From contig NC_016609.1 of assembly GCF_000246855.1 (NCBI RefSeq), forward strand, positions 620,001 to 684,000: DNA of 64,000 nt. The letters run 5' to 3'. Within the stretch, counting starts at the first letter, position 1. Each line of letters starts with the position of its first letter. Position numbers and translations under genes: made by a program. The notes beneath the pieces were generated by a model that saw only the letters and a list, made by a program, of their open reading frames with translations, was not told the DNA's origin and ran no database searches. Source of the DNA: Niastella koreensis GR20-10. GTDB lineage: Bacteria; Bacteroidota; Bacteroidia; Chitinophagales; Chitinophagaceae. Positions 44,823-53,108 of the stretch are shown here, one piece after another.

Positions 44823-45425
44823 ATGAGCATTTTTCACACCGATATAATAATTCTGGCAGCAGGCGCTTCCACCCGGTTGGGGCAGCCCAAGCAATTATTG
44901 CCCTGGCAGGGCGTAACATTGTTACAGCATGCGGTGCAAACTGCCCTCACGGTAACCACGCAGCCCGTAGTAGTTACCGGCGCCAATGGCGAACATTTGG
45001 CTGCTGCGTTGGATGCCGGTCAGGTAAAAATGGTATATAACTCAAACTGGCAGCAGGGCATCGCTTCCTCCATCCGCTGCGGTTTGCAGGCCTTGCTCAA
45101 CCGTACGCCCGGGCCCGACCAGGTGATCTTTATGGTATGCGATCAGCCCTTTGTAACCCCCGGATTATTACTCGACCTCATTAATGAACAGCAAAAAAGC
45201 CGCAAACCCATTGTGGCCAGCGCCTATGCCAATACCCTTGGCATTCCCGCCTTATTTGATAAATCCCTCTTCCCTCAACTGCTTGATTTACAGGGCGACA
45301 CGGGAGCGAGGAGGGTAATTGCCCAGTATGGGGCCGAAGTGGCTTCGGTTGAATTTCCGGAAGGAAAGTTTGATATCGATACCCAATCAGAATACCAGGA
45401 CCTGGTTGACAGGTTAACAAGTTAA
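44823..45425 (+). CDS. MocA-like molybdenum cofactor nucleotidyltransferase
   Basis: A 200-residue GT-A fold NTP transferase. IILAAGASTRLGQPKQLLPW is the N-terminal nucleotide-binding signature (LAAGxSxRxGxxK), and VCDQPFVTP and the end FDIDTQSEYQDL match MocA/MobA-type proteins. It probably attaches CMP (MocA) to molybdopterin for xanthine-dehydrogenase-type enzymes. The neighbour XdhC favours MocA over MobA, but the choice is not proven by sequence. Confidence 0.87.
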   Translation: MSIFHTDIIILAAGASTRLGQPKQLLPWQGVTLLQHAVQTALTVTTQPVVVTGANGEHLAAALDAGQVKMVYNSNWQQGIASSIRCGLQALLNRTPGPDQVIFMVCDQPFVTPGLLLDLINEQQKSRKPIVASAYANTLGIPALFDKSLFPQLLDLQGDTGARRVIAQYGAEVASVEFPEGKFDIDTQSEYQDLVDRLTS

Positions 45426-45476
45426 TGTGTTAACCTTTCAACGTGTTAACCCGTTAACGTGTCAACCCGTCAACTG
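45406..45476. repeat. GTTAACAAG / GTTAACGTG word array
   Basis: Units of GTTAAC and GTTGAC with spacing about 10 bp, in both orientations (AACCTTTCAACGTGTTAACC, CGTGTCAACCCGTCAACTG). The array overlaps the last codons of the MocA-like gene. Confidence 0.7.
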
Positions 45477-45553
45477 ATTAACTTCACCTCCCGATTCTCC
45501 CCTTTTTAAGCTAATTTTACTAAGTAAAGTATTACAAACATATAGCAGGATAA

Positions 45554-46534
45554 ATGTTAATTGATCAGTTCAACAGAGCGCACGATTATTTACGGATTTC
45601 ATTGACCGACAATTGTAATTTTCGCTGCTTTTATTGTATGCCCGAGGAGGAATACGAGTTTACGCCCGCTTCAAAACTGATGCAGGCAAACGAAATCGAG
45701 GCTATTGCGAAAACATTTGTTGATCAGGGGGTAAAAAAGATCCGGTTAACCGGCGGCGAACCGCTGGTACGGAAAGATGCCGCCGACATTATTCTTGCGC
45801 TCTCGAAACTGCCGGTTACCTTAACCATGACCACCAATGGCGCCCGCCTGCATGAATTTCTTCCCATATTAAAACAGGCTGGGATCACTTCCCTTAACGT
45901 AAGTTTAGATACGTTACAGGCCGATAAATTTCACCTCATCACCCGCCGCGATCAGTTTCAGCGGGTATATGATAACATCCACCTGTTGCTCGAAAACGAC
46001 ATTCGCGCCAAAGTGAATGTGGTGGCCATGAAGGAGTTCAACGATCACGAGATCAATGATTTTGTACGCTGGACGAAAGATACGCCCGTACATGTGCGTT
46101 TTATCGAGTTCATGCCCTTCCAGGGAAATAAATGGACGAGCAACAAAGTACTTACCTGGCAACAGATACTGCAGATAGTAGAATCGGAATTTTCATTCCT
46201 TCCATTGAAAGATGAAGGGAACGATACTGCAAAGAAATACATTGTACCGGGACATGCCGGCACTTTTGCCGTTATCAGCACCATGAGCGCACCGTTTTGC
46301 GGCACCTGCAACCGGATGCGCCTGACCGCAGATGGCAAAATGAAGAATTGTCTTTTTTCAAAAGAAGAAACCGATCTGCTCACCGCATTTCGCAATGGGC
46401 AGGACATCATTCCTCTGATCCGCCAGAGTATTCATGCAAAGGCCAAAGAACTGGGCGGACAATTCAGTGCCGATTTTGAGCACCTGGAGGCCAGCGCCAT
46501 TCAGAACCGCAGCATGATCACTATCGGAGGTTAA
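45554..46534 (+). CDS. moaA: GTP 3',8-cyclase MoaA
   Basis: A 326-residue radical SAM enzyme. The N-terminal [4Fe-4S] cluster is bound by CNFRCFYC (C-x3-C-x2-C) near residue 21, and the C-terminal cluster by CGTCNRMRLTADGKMKNC (C-x2-C-x13-C). The LTGGEPLVRKD and TTNGARL segments line the radical SAM barrel, and the C-terminal Gly-Gly tail (ITIGG) needed for catalysis is present. With MoaC it converts GTP to cyclic pyranopterin monophosphate, the first step of molybdenum cofactor synthesis. Confidence 0.96.
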   Translation: MLIDQFNRAHDYLRISLTDNCNFRCFYCMPEEEYEFTPASKLMQANEIEAIAKTFVDQGVKKIRLTGGEPLVRKDAADIILALSKLPVTLTMTTNGARLHEFLPILKQAGITSLNVSLDTLQADKFHLITRRDQFQRVYDNIHLLLENDIRAKVNVVAMKEFNDHEINDFVRWTKDTPVHVRFIEFMPFQGNKWTSNKVLTWQQILQIVESEFSFLPLKDEGNDTAKKYIVPGHAGTFAVISTMSAPFCGTCNRMRLTADGKMKNCLFSKEETDLLTAFRNGQDIIPLIRQSIHAKAKELGGQFSADFEHLEASAIQNRSMITIGG

Positions 46535-46544
46535 TACCAGCAGC

Positions 46545-47729
46545 ATGATTTCTGTAACAGAAGCAAAAAATATGATCCGCGCCAATGCTACTGCATTGAC
46601 GCCCGCAACCATTCCATTACAGGACGCCGCAGGCCTTATACTGGCTGCCGATGTTTTTGCCGTCACCGATATACCCGCATTTAATCAATCGGCCATGGAT
46701 GGCTATGCGCTGTCGTTTGCCGGGTTTGAATTGCATAAAACACTCGCTATCCACGGCGAAGTGCCGGCAGGGGCCGCTGAGTTATCATTGATACAGCCGG
46801 ACCAGGCCATGCGCATTTTTACCGGGGCGCCAACGCCTTCCGGAGCCGATACCGTAGTAATGCAGGAAAAAGTGCAGGTGACCAACAACCACCTCACCAT
46901 TCTCGACGATCAGCTGAAAGCAGGAAGTAATGTGCGGTTAAAAGGTTCCGAAATAAAAGCCGGTGAGCTGGTGTTATCAAAAGGACAGAAACTAACGCCG
47001 GCGGCTGTAGGTTTTATGGCCACTACCGGTGTGGCAGAAGTTACCGTATACCCAACTCCGTCTGTAGGTATTATTATTACCGGTAACGAATTGCAGCAAC
47101 CAGGCAGGGAACTGTCGTATGGACAGGTATATGAATGCAACTCCTTTCAGTTGCGGGCTGCCTTACAGGCCCTGCAAATAGGGGAGGTGCCGGTGTTTGA
47201 AGCCAAAGACGATCCCCAGGTAGTAAAAGACACGTTGAATTATGCATTAGATGATAGCGACATCGTGTTATTGACCGGAGGTGTAAGCGTAGGCAATTAT
47301 GATTTTGTGCCCGAAGCGGCTGCCGCCTGTGGTGTAACCACCTTGTTCCATAAATTAAAACAACGGCCGGGTAAGCCCTTGTTTGTGGGTAGAAAAGGAG
47401 ACAAATGGGTGTTTGGGTTACCGGGCAACCCCTCATCGGTGCTCACCTGTTTTTATGAATATGTACTGGTTGCCCTGGAGCAATTGATGCAGTTACCGCC
47501 TGTTTTGAAAACAGTGCAGGCTCCGTTGTCGAAACCTTATTCCAAAAATGCAGCGCTCACCTTTTTCTTAAAGGGTTATTACGATGGGCAAACCGTAACG
47601 CCGCTGGATTCACAGGAATCGTATCGCCTGCGTTCCTTTGCCGTGGCCAATTGCCTGTTGTGTTTGCCCGAGGAAAAAATGGAGTTTAGTGAGGGTGAGT
47701 TGGTGGAAGTTCATGTATTACCAGAGTAA
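46545..47729 (+). CDS. moeA: Molybdopterin molybdenumtransferase MoeA
   Basis: A 394-residue protein with the MoeA domain order: AMDGYAL near residue 50, the GSEIKAGELVL domain, the MoCF-like domain (VGIIITGNEL, LLTGGVSVGNYDFV, GLPGNPSSVLTCFYEYV) and a C-terminal beta domain. It inserts molybdenum into adenylylated molybdopterin. Its start lies 10 bp after moaA, so they are co-transcribed. Confidence 0.95.
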   Translation: MISVTEAKNMIRANATALTPATIPLQDAAGLILAADVFAVTDIPAFNQSAMDGYALSFAGFELHKTLAIHGEVPAGAAELSLIQPDQAMRIFTGAPTPSGADTVVMQEKVQVTNNHLTILDDQLKAGSNVRLKGSEIKAGELVLSKGQKLTPAAVGFMATTGVAEVTVYPTPSVGIIITGNELQQPGRELSYGQVYECNSFQLRAALQALQIGEVPVFEAKDDPQVVKDTLNYALDDSDIVLLTGGVSVGNYDFVPEAAAACGVTTLFHKLKQRPGKPLFVGRKGDKWVFGLPGNPSSVLTCFYEYVLVALEQLMQLPPVLKTVQAPLSKPYSKNAALTFFLKGYYDGQTVTPLDSQESYRLRSFAVANCLLCLPEEKMEFSEGELVEVHVLPE

Positions 47730-47756
47730 AGTAAATTTGTGAAATAAATTGTTTTT

Positions 47757-47990
47757 ATGCCGGTTCAGGTTATTGTGTTTGGTCAGTTGACAGATATTCT
47801 GGGACATCAGCCCATTACCATGGACGATGCTCCCGATACCGGCACGTTGATCAAAGAGTTGAATCAACGCTATCCGGCATTGGAAAAGGCGCCCTATATT
47901 ATTGCAGTTGATAAAACGATTGTAAACGGAAATGTTTTGTTAACAGGGAATAATACGGTTGCGTTGTTACCGCCGTTTGCCGGAGGATGA
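47757..47990 (+). CDS. moaD: Molybdopterin synthase small subunit MoaD
   Basis: A 77-residue ubiquitin-fold sulfur carrier ending PPFAGG. The terminal Gly-Gly becomes a thiocarboxylate used by MoaE. IVFGQLTDILGHQ at the N-terminus is typical. It sits between moeA and moaE. Confidence 0.93.
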   Translation: MPVQVIVFGQLTDILGHQPITMDDAPDTGTLIKELNQRYPALEKAPYIIAVDKTIVNGNVLLTGNNTVALLPPFAGG

Positions 47991-48077
47991 GATAGTGAGT
48001 AGTGAGTGGTGAGTATGCTCGCTATTATTCAGACCTTCGAACAATCGGGAACCTTTCACGTTTCACGTTTCACGAGA
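47990..48077. repeat. GAGTAGTGAGTGG and TTTCACGTTTCACG word element
   Basis: Words GTGAGTAGTGAGTGGTGAGT (47994-48013) start just after the moaD stop. They are followed by TTCGAACAATCGGGAACC (48033-48050), whose reverse complement resembles the core of the 61.1-kb element. TTTCACG words end the element. Confidence 0.6.
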
Positions 48078-48102
48078 TGCCATTGAATAAAAAAAAGAAA
48101 CA

Positions 48103-48549
48103 ATGACTACCGAACGTAAAATAAAAAACATCTTCACTCAAGGCCCCATTGCGGCTTCTTTTATTGCAGAGAGTATTCAAAAGCACGATACAAAAACAAA
48201 CATTGGCGGTCATAGTATTTTTTTAGGACAGGTACGCGCCGATGTGATCGAAGGCAACAAGGTAGCAGCGATAGAGTATACCGCTTATGAAGAAATGGCG
48301 CTGGAGAAAATGCATCAGATCCGCGAAGATATTTTTGCAAAGTATCCGCTCGTTTGTATGCATGTGCATCATAGCCTGGGTAAAATTGCCGCCGGCGAGA
48401 TCTGTTTGTTTGTGTTTACCTCATCTGCCCATCGCGCAGCAGCCATAGAAGCCTGTACCGAAACGGTGGAAAGAATAAAAGCGGAGTTGCCCATCTGGGG
48501 GAAGGAGATCTTCGAGAATGATTCATATCAATGGAAGGAAAATAAATAG
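48103..48549 (+). CDS. moaE: Molybdopterin synthase catalytic subunit MoaE
   Basis: A 148-residue protein. GGHSIFLGQVRAD and YTAYEEMALEKM near the N-terminus, VHHSLGKIAAGEI in the middle and the C-terminal WGKEIFENDSYQWKE with its catalytic Lys are MoaE signatures. With MoaD it converts cyclic pyranopterin phosphate to molybdopterin. Confidence 0.94.
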   Translation: MTTERKIKNIFTQGPIAASFIAESIQKHDTKTNIGGHSIFLGQVRADVIEGNKVAAIEYTAYEEMALEKMHQIREDIFAKYPLVCMHVHHSLGKIAAGEICLFVFTSSAHRAAAIEACTETVERIKAELPIWGKEIFENDSYQWKENK

Positions 48550-48658
48550 TTGACAGAGCTGATAAAGTTGACAGGTTAAAAAGTTGACAAGTTAACAGGT
48601 TGTATGTAGAAGTGAGGTCCGAACTTCAGAGACCCTTTCACGTTTGACGTTTCACGAT
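48547..48658. repeat. GTTGACAGA and TTTCACGTTTGACG word element
   Basis: Decamers (GTTGACAGAGCTGATAAAGT..GTTAACAGGTTG) directly after moaE, followed by GGTCCGAACTTCAGAGACC and TTTCACGTTTGACGTTTCACG. Confidence 0.65.
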
Positions 48659-48669
48659 TTACTAAAACA

Positions 48670-49584
48670 ATGAATAATATTACAAATAAAGTATCCAGCT
48701 TACGCCAGGCAACTGCAACAGCGATAGTAAAGGTATCCAAACAGGAAACCATCGACGCTATTCAGCAACGCAAAGTGCCCAAGGGCGATGTGTTTGAATT
48801 CAGTCGTGCAGCAGGTTTGCTGGCAATTAAAAAAACAAGTGATGTTATTCCCGATTGCCATCCCCTGCCGGTGGAATATGCAGCCATCAGCCATTCCATT
48901 GACGGCCTGAATATCATTATCACGGTAGAAGTACACACCATTTATAAAACGGGGGTAGAAGTGGAAGCCATGCATGGCGCCAGCATAACGGCGCTCACCA
49001 TGTACGATATGCTGAAACCCCTGGATAAAGGAATTGAGATCAGCACCATTAAGCTCGAAAATAAAAAGGGTGGTAAATCTGATTTTAAAGACAGCTATCC
49101 TAAAGACCTGCGTTGTGCCGTGATCGTGTGCAGCGACAGCATTGCAGCCGGCCAGAAAGAAGATCGTGCCGGTAAAGTGATCCTGCAAAAATTAAAGCAG
49201 TTTAATCTCAATGCAGGCCTCTACATGATCATCCCCGATGAAGCGGAAGTAATTCAAACGAAAGTAAAACAACTGGTCAGCGAAGGTTATAACCTGGTAT
49301 TATTTACCGGTGGCACAGGGCTCTCTCCACGCGATGTAACACCTGAGGCTATCAGCCCGCTGTTCGATCGTCCCATACCCGGTATTATGGAAGCAGCCCG
49401 TCAGTACGGACAACAACGTACTCCCTACGCTATGTTATCGCGCGGGGTAGCCGGTTTTATTCAAAATACCCTGGTGATCACGCTGCCCGGTTCTACAAAA
49501 GGCACTGAAGAGAGTATGGATGCGTTATTCCCGTATGTGTTTCATATATTTCGAGTAGCTGATGGTATGAGACATGATCAATAG
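48670..49584 (+). CDS. MoaC-MogA fusion protein
   Basis: A 304-residue bifunctional protein. Residues about 10-150 are MoaC: VIPDCHPLPVEY, VEVHTIYKTGVEVEAM and ALTMYDMLKPLDKG are its active-site segments. Its N-terminus is shorter than usual. Residues about 155-300 are MogA/MoaB (AVIVCSDSIAAGQKEDRAG; FTGGTGLSPRDVTPEA). MoaC finishes cyclic pyranopterin monophosphate formation and MogA adenylylates molybdopterin. One polypeptide thus covers steps two and five of the pathway. Confidence 0.93.
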   Translation: MNNITNKVSSLRQATATAIVKVSKQETIDAIQQRKVPKGDVFEFSRAAGLLAIKKTSDVIPDCHPLPVEYAAISHSIDGLNIIITVEVHTIYKTGVEVEAMHGASITALTMYDMLKPLDKGIEISTIKLENKKGGKSDFKDSYPKDLRCAVIVCSDSIAAGQKEDRAGKVILQKLKQFNLNAGLYMIIPDEAEVIQTKVKQLVSEGYNLVLFTGGTGLSPRDVTPEAISPLFDRPIPGIMEAARQYGQQRTPYAMLSRGVAGFIQNTLVITLPGSTKGTEESMDALFPYVFHIFRVADGMRHDQ

Positions 49585-49690
49585 GCAATAGACAATAGAC
49601 AATTTCCCTATTGGGCATCAAAATGCCAATAGTCGAACATTCCGCATTCGCGAACCCTTGTCAATTGTCCATTGTCAATTGCCAATTGGT
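49582..49690. repeat. CAATAGACAAT inverted-arm element
   Basis: Left arm CAATAGGCAATAGACAATAG (49580-49599) and right arm TTGTCAATTGTCCATTGTCAATTGCC (49658-49683) flank a core CGAACATTCCGCATTCGCGA (49634-49653). The core resembles the reverse complement of GGTTCGCGAATGTTCGG at 61179-61194. Confidence 0.65.
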
Positions 49691-49785
49691 TACTCTTTGT
49701 AGAAAAAAGGCCACACTTTCAGCCGGTATGTAAATTAAATCACGTTTGTAACAACTGACTGCGTGGTATAGTATTTTGATGCTTA

Positions 49786-50502
49786 ATGCAATCTATAATG
49801 CTAAAACCTATAGTTATGCACAGCAACCGTGATAAATTAATGAGCGCAGCCTCCGGTCAAAGGCTGGCATCCGTTGTAGGAGGAATCATGTTAATAGGCA
49901 GTGCATTCAACGAAAATTCTTCCAGACGTTTTTTAAAAGCTGCCGTTGGTTGTTATCTCACTTTTAAGGGAATTGCCGGAAGGCGTACAATGGGCGAAAT
50001 GTACCGTTCCTTTGAAAAAGTAGCCGCGGGCCGGACCCTCAATATCAGGGTATCGATGGTGATTAATAAACCGCGAGAGGAAGTATACAACATGTGGAGA
50101 AACCTGAGCAATCTGCCCTTGTTTATGAAACACCTGCGCCAGGTAGATGAACAGGATGAATTGTATTCAAACTGGGTAATGGAGCTGCCTGGTAAAATAG
50201 GCACCCTGCAGTGGCATGCAGAGATCGTGAAAGAACGTTATGGCGAAATGATCGCCTGGCAAAGTCTGCCTGGTTCTTCAATAGATAATGCGGGTAAAAT
50301 TGGTTTCCGCGATTCACTGGGCGGACAAGGCACCACAGTTGATGTAGTATTCACCTATCATGCTCCGTTAGGAAAGGCCGGCGAACAGATAGCCCGGTTA
50401 TTTACCCCTGTAACTAAACGTTTGATAGAAGAAGAAATTAGAGAGTTTAAGAACTTTGTAGAAACGCACGAAACAGTTCTTATACCCAGATCACAATTTT
50501 GA
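49786..50502 (+). CDS. SRPBCC family protein with N-terminal membrane segment
   Basis: A 238-residue protein, probably starting at 49786 (an ATG at 49816 is possible). Residues about 20-65 have a hydrophobic region (ASVVGGIMLIGSAFNENS.., AVGCYLTFKGIAG) like DUF2892-type proteins. Residues about 85-235 form a START-like SRPBCC domain (INKPREEVYNMWRNLSNLPLFMKHL, EEIREFKNFVETHE), which binds hydrophobic ligands. The ligand is unknown. The gene is alone. Confidence 0.8.
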   Translation: MQSIMLKPIVMHSNRDKLMSAASGQRLASVVGGIMLIGSAFNENSSRRFLKAAVGCYLTFKGIAGRRTMGEMYRSFEKVAAGRTLNIRVSMVINKPREEVYNMWRNLSNLPLFMKHLRQVDEQDELYSNWVMELPGKIGTLQWHAEIVKERYGEMIAWQSLPGSSIDNAGKIGFRDSLGGQGTTVDVVFTYHAPLGKAGEQIARLFTPVTKRLIEEEIREFKNFVETHETVLIPRSQF

Positions 50503-50588
50503 GATTTCGAGATTTAGGGATTTTGAGATTTGTTCGGGTTCTGCTTTAAAATTAAATCTCAAAATCCCTAAATCGAAAAATCAGAAAT
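50495..50588. repeat. GAGATTT inverted-arm element
   Basis: Words GAGATTTCGAGATTTAGGGA and TTTTGAGATTT (50500-50530) are matched by the reverse complement TAAATCTCAAAATCCCTAAATC (50554-50575). They form a long imperfect hairpin at the convergent gene ends and may act as a terminator. Confidence 0.65.
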
Positions 50589-50590
50589 CG

Positions 50591-51088
50591 TTAATTAAGC
50601 GCATATTGTTTCAGGTGCACTGAATCTTCAAGGAACGATGTAAGTATTAATATATCTTCAGTCCCGCACCACCTCATTCGCTGCGCTGAATACTCCGGTT
50701 CAATAGCCTCCGGTGGCGCTGCAACTGGCATCATGCTATGCAGGTTTTCCAACAACTTTTTTTCACTCAGTGCCTCAGTGGCCATCAACTCTTCCGGTTG
50801 CGGCCAGATGTTTTCATACACTTCCTCCTCATATGTTTTGCCCGACAGGAACAGGATAGGAATAAGCTTGTTCACTTCACGTATTTTTCCCGCCAGTAAA
50901 AGATTGGAGTCTGTGGATCTGTTATTATCAAGTAATACGAGGTCAGGGTTTTTATCAGCGTAATATTGCCATGCCTCCGACGTATTCATACAATACCATA
51001 CGCGGTAACCAGCCTGCTGCAACACCCGTTTTACAAAAAGGCCCAACACCAGATCATCCTCAGCCAGTAATATAGTAACAGGTTTCAT
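50591..51088 (-). CDS. Response regulator receiver protein
   Basis: About 165 residues from ATG 51088. Residues 1-120 are a CheY-like receiver: LLAEDD with the acidic pair, DLVLLDNNRS with the phosphoacceptor Asp, and LFLSGKTYEE with the conserved Ser/Thr and Lys positions. The C-terminal 45 residues have no output domain I recognise. It is an orphan. It could pair with the orphan histidine kinase at the left end, but nothing shows that. Confidence 0.85.
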   Translation of the reverse strand: MKPVTILLAEDDLVLGLFVKRVLQQAGYRVWYCMNTSEAWQYYADKNPDLVLLDNNRSTDSNLLLAGKIREVNKLIPILFLSGKTYEEEVYENIWPQPEELMATEALSEKKLLENLHSMMPVAAPPEAIEPEYSAQRMRWCGTEDILILTSFLEDSVHLKQYALN

Positions 51089-51192
51089 AAAGAGTATAGT
51101 ATTAATGACTTTTTCGACCAATAATTGTGTTGACTAACAAATATTTTAAAAACAGGTTTCACGGCATAGCCGGAAACCGGTATTGTTAGGGG

Positions 51193-51780
51193 TTATTTAA
51201 CATTACTATAAGAGATGTCCTTAAAAAATGACACTAACCCTTGCATGTTCACCTGCAATACAATAATTTTATTATTGTTTGTCATTTCCACAAAATAATT
51301 GTCTTCATCTTCAAACGAATTTCCATATAAGATCATATCGGTGTCGTTGAATTCATTGTCATCAAACATAATGACAGATGTAGGCGTATAATCCTTGTAA
51401 TACTTTTCAATATCTTTTTGTGCATTGGCAGGGATGTCGCTATAGCTGGCAGGAGTGGTGGTGCCAATAAGCACATCGTCCATGTCATAAAAAGCTTTCA
51501 TCTCTTTTCCGTTCCATGTAAAGGATGCTTCCTCAAAGCTGCCCCGCTTCCAGCTTACATTGGCAGCATTGGGAAAATCGACCATGAAATGTTGTGCGGT
51601 CATGTAAGAAGGGGAACTGGCTGCTTTTTCTTTTTTTATCAACCTGTTTTCTTCCCGTTGCGCTTTAGTTGTCTTATGCAGAATGAAACCTGCAGGTTGA
51701 TTATATACATATTCGTCCTGCGCAAATGCGGTTGTAGCGGTAAACACCAGCAGACTGCCGATAATAAATACGTTTTTCAT
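51193..51780 (-). CDS. Exported protein of unknown function
   Basis: About 195 residues from ATG 51780. N-terminal signal MKNVFIIGSLLVFTATTAFA with cleavage near AFAQ. The mature part is polar with a beta-rich end (FVEMTNNNKIIVLQVNMQGLV). No family recognised. It lies about 100 bp upstream of the response regulator on the same strand. Confidence 0.68.
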   Translation of the reverse strand: MKNVFIIGSLLVFTATTAFAQDEYVYNQPAGFILHKTTKAQREENRLIKKEKAASSPSYMTAQHFMVDFPNAANVSWKRGSFEEASFTWNGKEMKAFYDMDDVLIGTTTPASYSDIPANAQKDIEKYYKDYTPTSVIMFDDNEFNDTDMILYGNSFEDEDNYFVEMTNNNKIIVLQVNMQGLVSFFKDISYSNVK

Positions 51781-51891
51781 AAAAGAAATTTTTAGCGTCA
51801 ATGTTGTTATTTAGCGACTATAGGACGGCAGTATTTCGTGAGGTTTGCTGTGATGGAGGTCTATTAACGGAGCAATAACCGATGTTAATAA

Positions 51892-51950
51892 GGCAGAAGG
51901 GAGAAGGCAAAAGGCAAAGGGCAAAGGGCAAAGGGTAAAAGGCAGAAAGC
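51892..51950. repeat. AAAGGCAAAGGGC word array
   Basis: A purine-rich array of AAGGCAAAAGGCAAAGGGCA units (51895-51949) beside a strong hairpin. It is of the same style as the TAAAGGTTAAAGGCC words near 16535. Confidence 0.65.
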
Positions 51951-51960
51951 TCACTGCATA

Positions 51961-51998
51961 AAAAAACGCGTAACACATTTATATGTATTACGCGTTTT
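51961..51998. terminator. Bidirectional terminator
   Basis: AAAACGCGTAA (51963-51973) pairs with TTACGCGTTTT (51988-51998), extended by inner ACAT/ATGT pairs. On the minus strand it ends in a T6 run downstream of the FadR-type gene. It is followed by three CCCATTAT units (51999-52022). Confidence 0.8.
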
Positions 51999-52021
51999 CC
52001 CATTATCCCATTATCCCATTA

Positions 52022-52717
52022 TCAAAGGTGATCTAAATGCGGCATCAAATGTTTCCGCATGGCATTGGGATATGCCTCTGCATTGTTAGCATATAATATT
52101 TTAACCAGGTCGGCATGCGTAACCGAGCCAACGGAAGTATGATCTAGCTTTGATTCATATTCCACTACATATTCAAACACCGGCATCAGGATATCCTGGA
52201 AACGCTTCAACGTTTCGTTACCGGCCATATCATATAAGGTGGCGTGGAAATCAACTTCGCAACGGATGCGTTCAATTTGTGTGGTGGCTTTTTGCTCGCG
52301 TTCAACTATGGCATCCAGTTTTTTCAAATGCTCATCCGATTTGCGGCGGAACAACAGATCGCCCAAACCTACCTCCAGCACTAACCGCAATTCAAATAAT
52401 TGCTTACGCACATGTTCATCCAATATAGTGGGGTGTATGATCAGCTCAAGCCCTTTCATTACATCGGGCTGGGTAAGTATCATACCTCTTTTCTTACGTG
52501 ATTCAATCATGCCCAGCATCCGCAGGCGGCTAAGCGCTTCCCGCACCACATTTCTGCTTACACCCAGTGCCTGGGCTATCTCAGTTTCCTTGGGAATAGG
52601 GTCGCCAGGTTTAATAGAGCGTTTAATGATGTACTCACGCAGGTGGTTCTCCACCTGGTCGGCCATCGTTGTATAAGCGATAGGCTTCAGTTTAAACAGG
52701 TCTTTTTCAATGCTCAT
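52022..52717 (-). CDS. FadR/GntR-type regulator (sialic acid locus, inferred)
   Basis: A 231-residue regulator. The N-terminal winged helix has VENHLREYIIKRSIKPGD and the recognition segment LGVSRNVVREALSRLRMLGM. The C-terminal 150 residues are an FCD all-helical ligand domain (LRLVLEVGLGDLLFRRK, CEVDFHATLYDMAGNE with the typical metal-binding Asp/His). This FadR subfamily often includes sialic acid regulators (NanR). It is divergent from the SusC gene, whose promoter lies about 330 bp away, so it may control the nan cluster. Confidence 0.88.
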   Translation of the reverse strand: MSIEKDLFKLKPIAYTTMADQVENHLREYIIKRSIKPGDPIPKETEIAQALGVSRNVVREALSRLRMLGMIESRKKRGMILTQPDVMKGLELIIHPTILDEHVRKQLFELRLVLEVGLGDLLFRRKSDEHLKKLDAIVEREQKATTQIERIRCEVDFHATLYDMAGNETLKRFQDILMPVFEYVVEYESKLDHTSVGSVTHADLVKILYANNAEAYPNAMRKHLMPHLDHL

Positions 52718-52800
52718 ATGGTCAAAAATAATAAAAAATTAGCGGAATATGTAATACTTAATGCGAGTTTGGTTATTTAATATGCAAACCAGTTATCCAC

Positions 52801-52824
52801 GTTTACACAAACGATTGCGTAAAC
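52801..52824. promoter_or_regulatory. Dyad in the regulator-SusC intergenic region
   Basis: GTTTAC (52801-52806) and GTAAAC (52819-52824) form an inverted repeat. Inside, the reverse complement of 52805-52820 reads ACGCAATCGTTTGTGT, close to the LacI/PurR-type box (14 of 16 bases of ACGCAAACGTTTGCGT). It could be an operator for a regulator encoded elsewhere or for the adjacent FadR-type gene. Confidence 0.45.
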
Positions 52825-53023
52825 AGGGGATAAAGTAACCTGTTCTGCCATCGGCTGAGTATTAAATTCTTAAGTGGTTCGAAGTGATTTTAGCTGTCTA
52901 AGATATTGAAATGATGCACTCTATACAATAAACGCGTAGGAAGGAATCTCCCTGTTCCAGGCCTCCGGTACATGCAGAAAACAGGCCACAAAGTTATCGT
53001 GGCTAAATTGGTTCCCAAATTTA

Positions 53024-53054
53024 TTTGGATTAAATGGCAATAGTTCTATATTTG
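53024..53054 (+). promoter_or_regulatory. Promoter of the sialic acid operon
   Basis: TTTG (53024-53027), exactly 19 bp, then TATATTTG (53047-53054). Predicted start near 53062. The rest of the 52718-53108 gap holds no gene. A GTC/GAC half-site pair around 53055-53075 could be an operator. Confidence 0.8.
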
Positions 53055-53108
53055 TCATATGTAGGACATAAATACGTATTGTATTGCAAAACTAACGTCA
53101 AGCCATTT

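Noticed and set aside
44700-44894. 64-aa minus-strand ORF ending in SWDITLFSQDF
   Set aside because: It overlaps the MocA-like start and only reflects the reverse strand of the 21-bp repeats.
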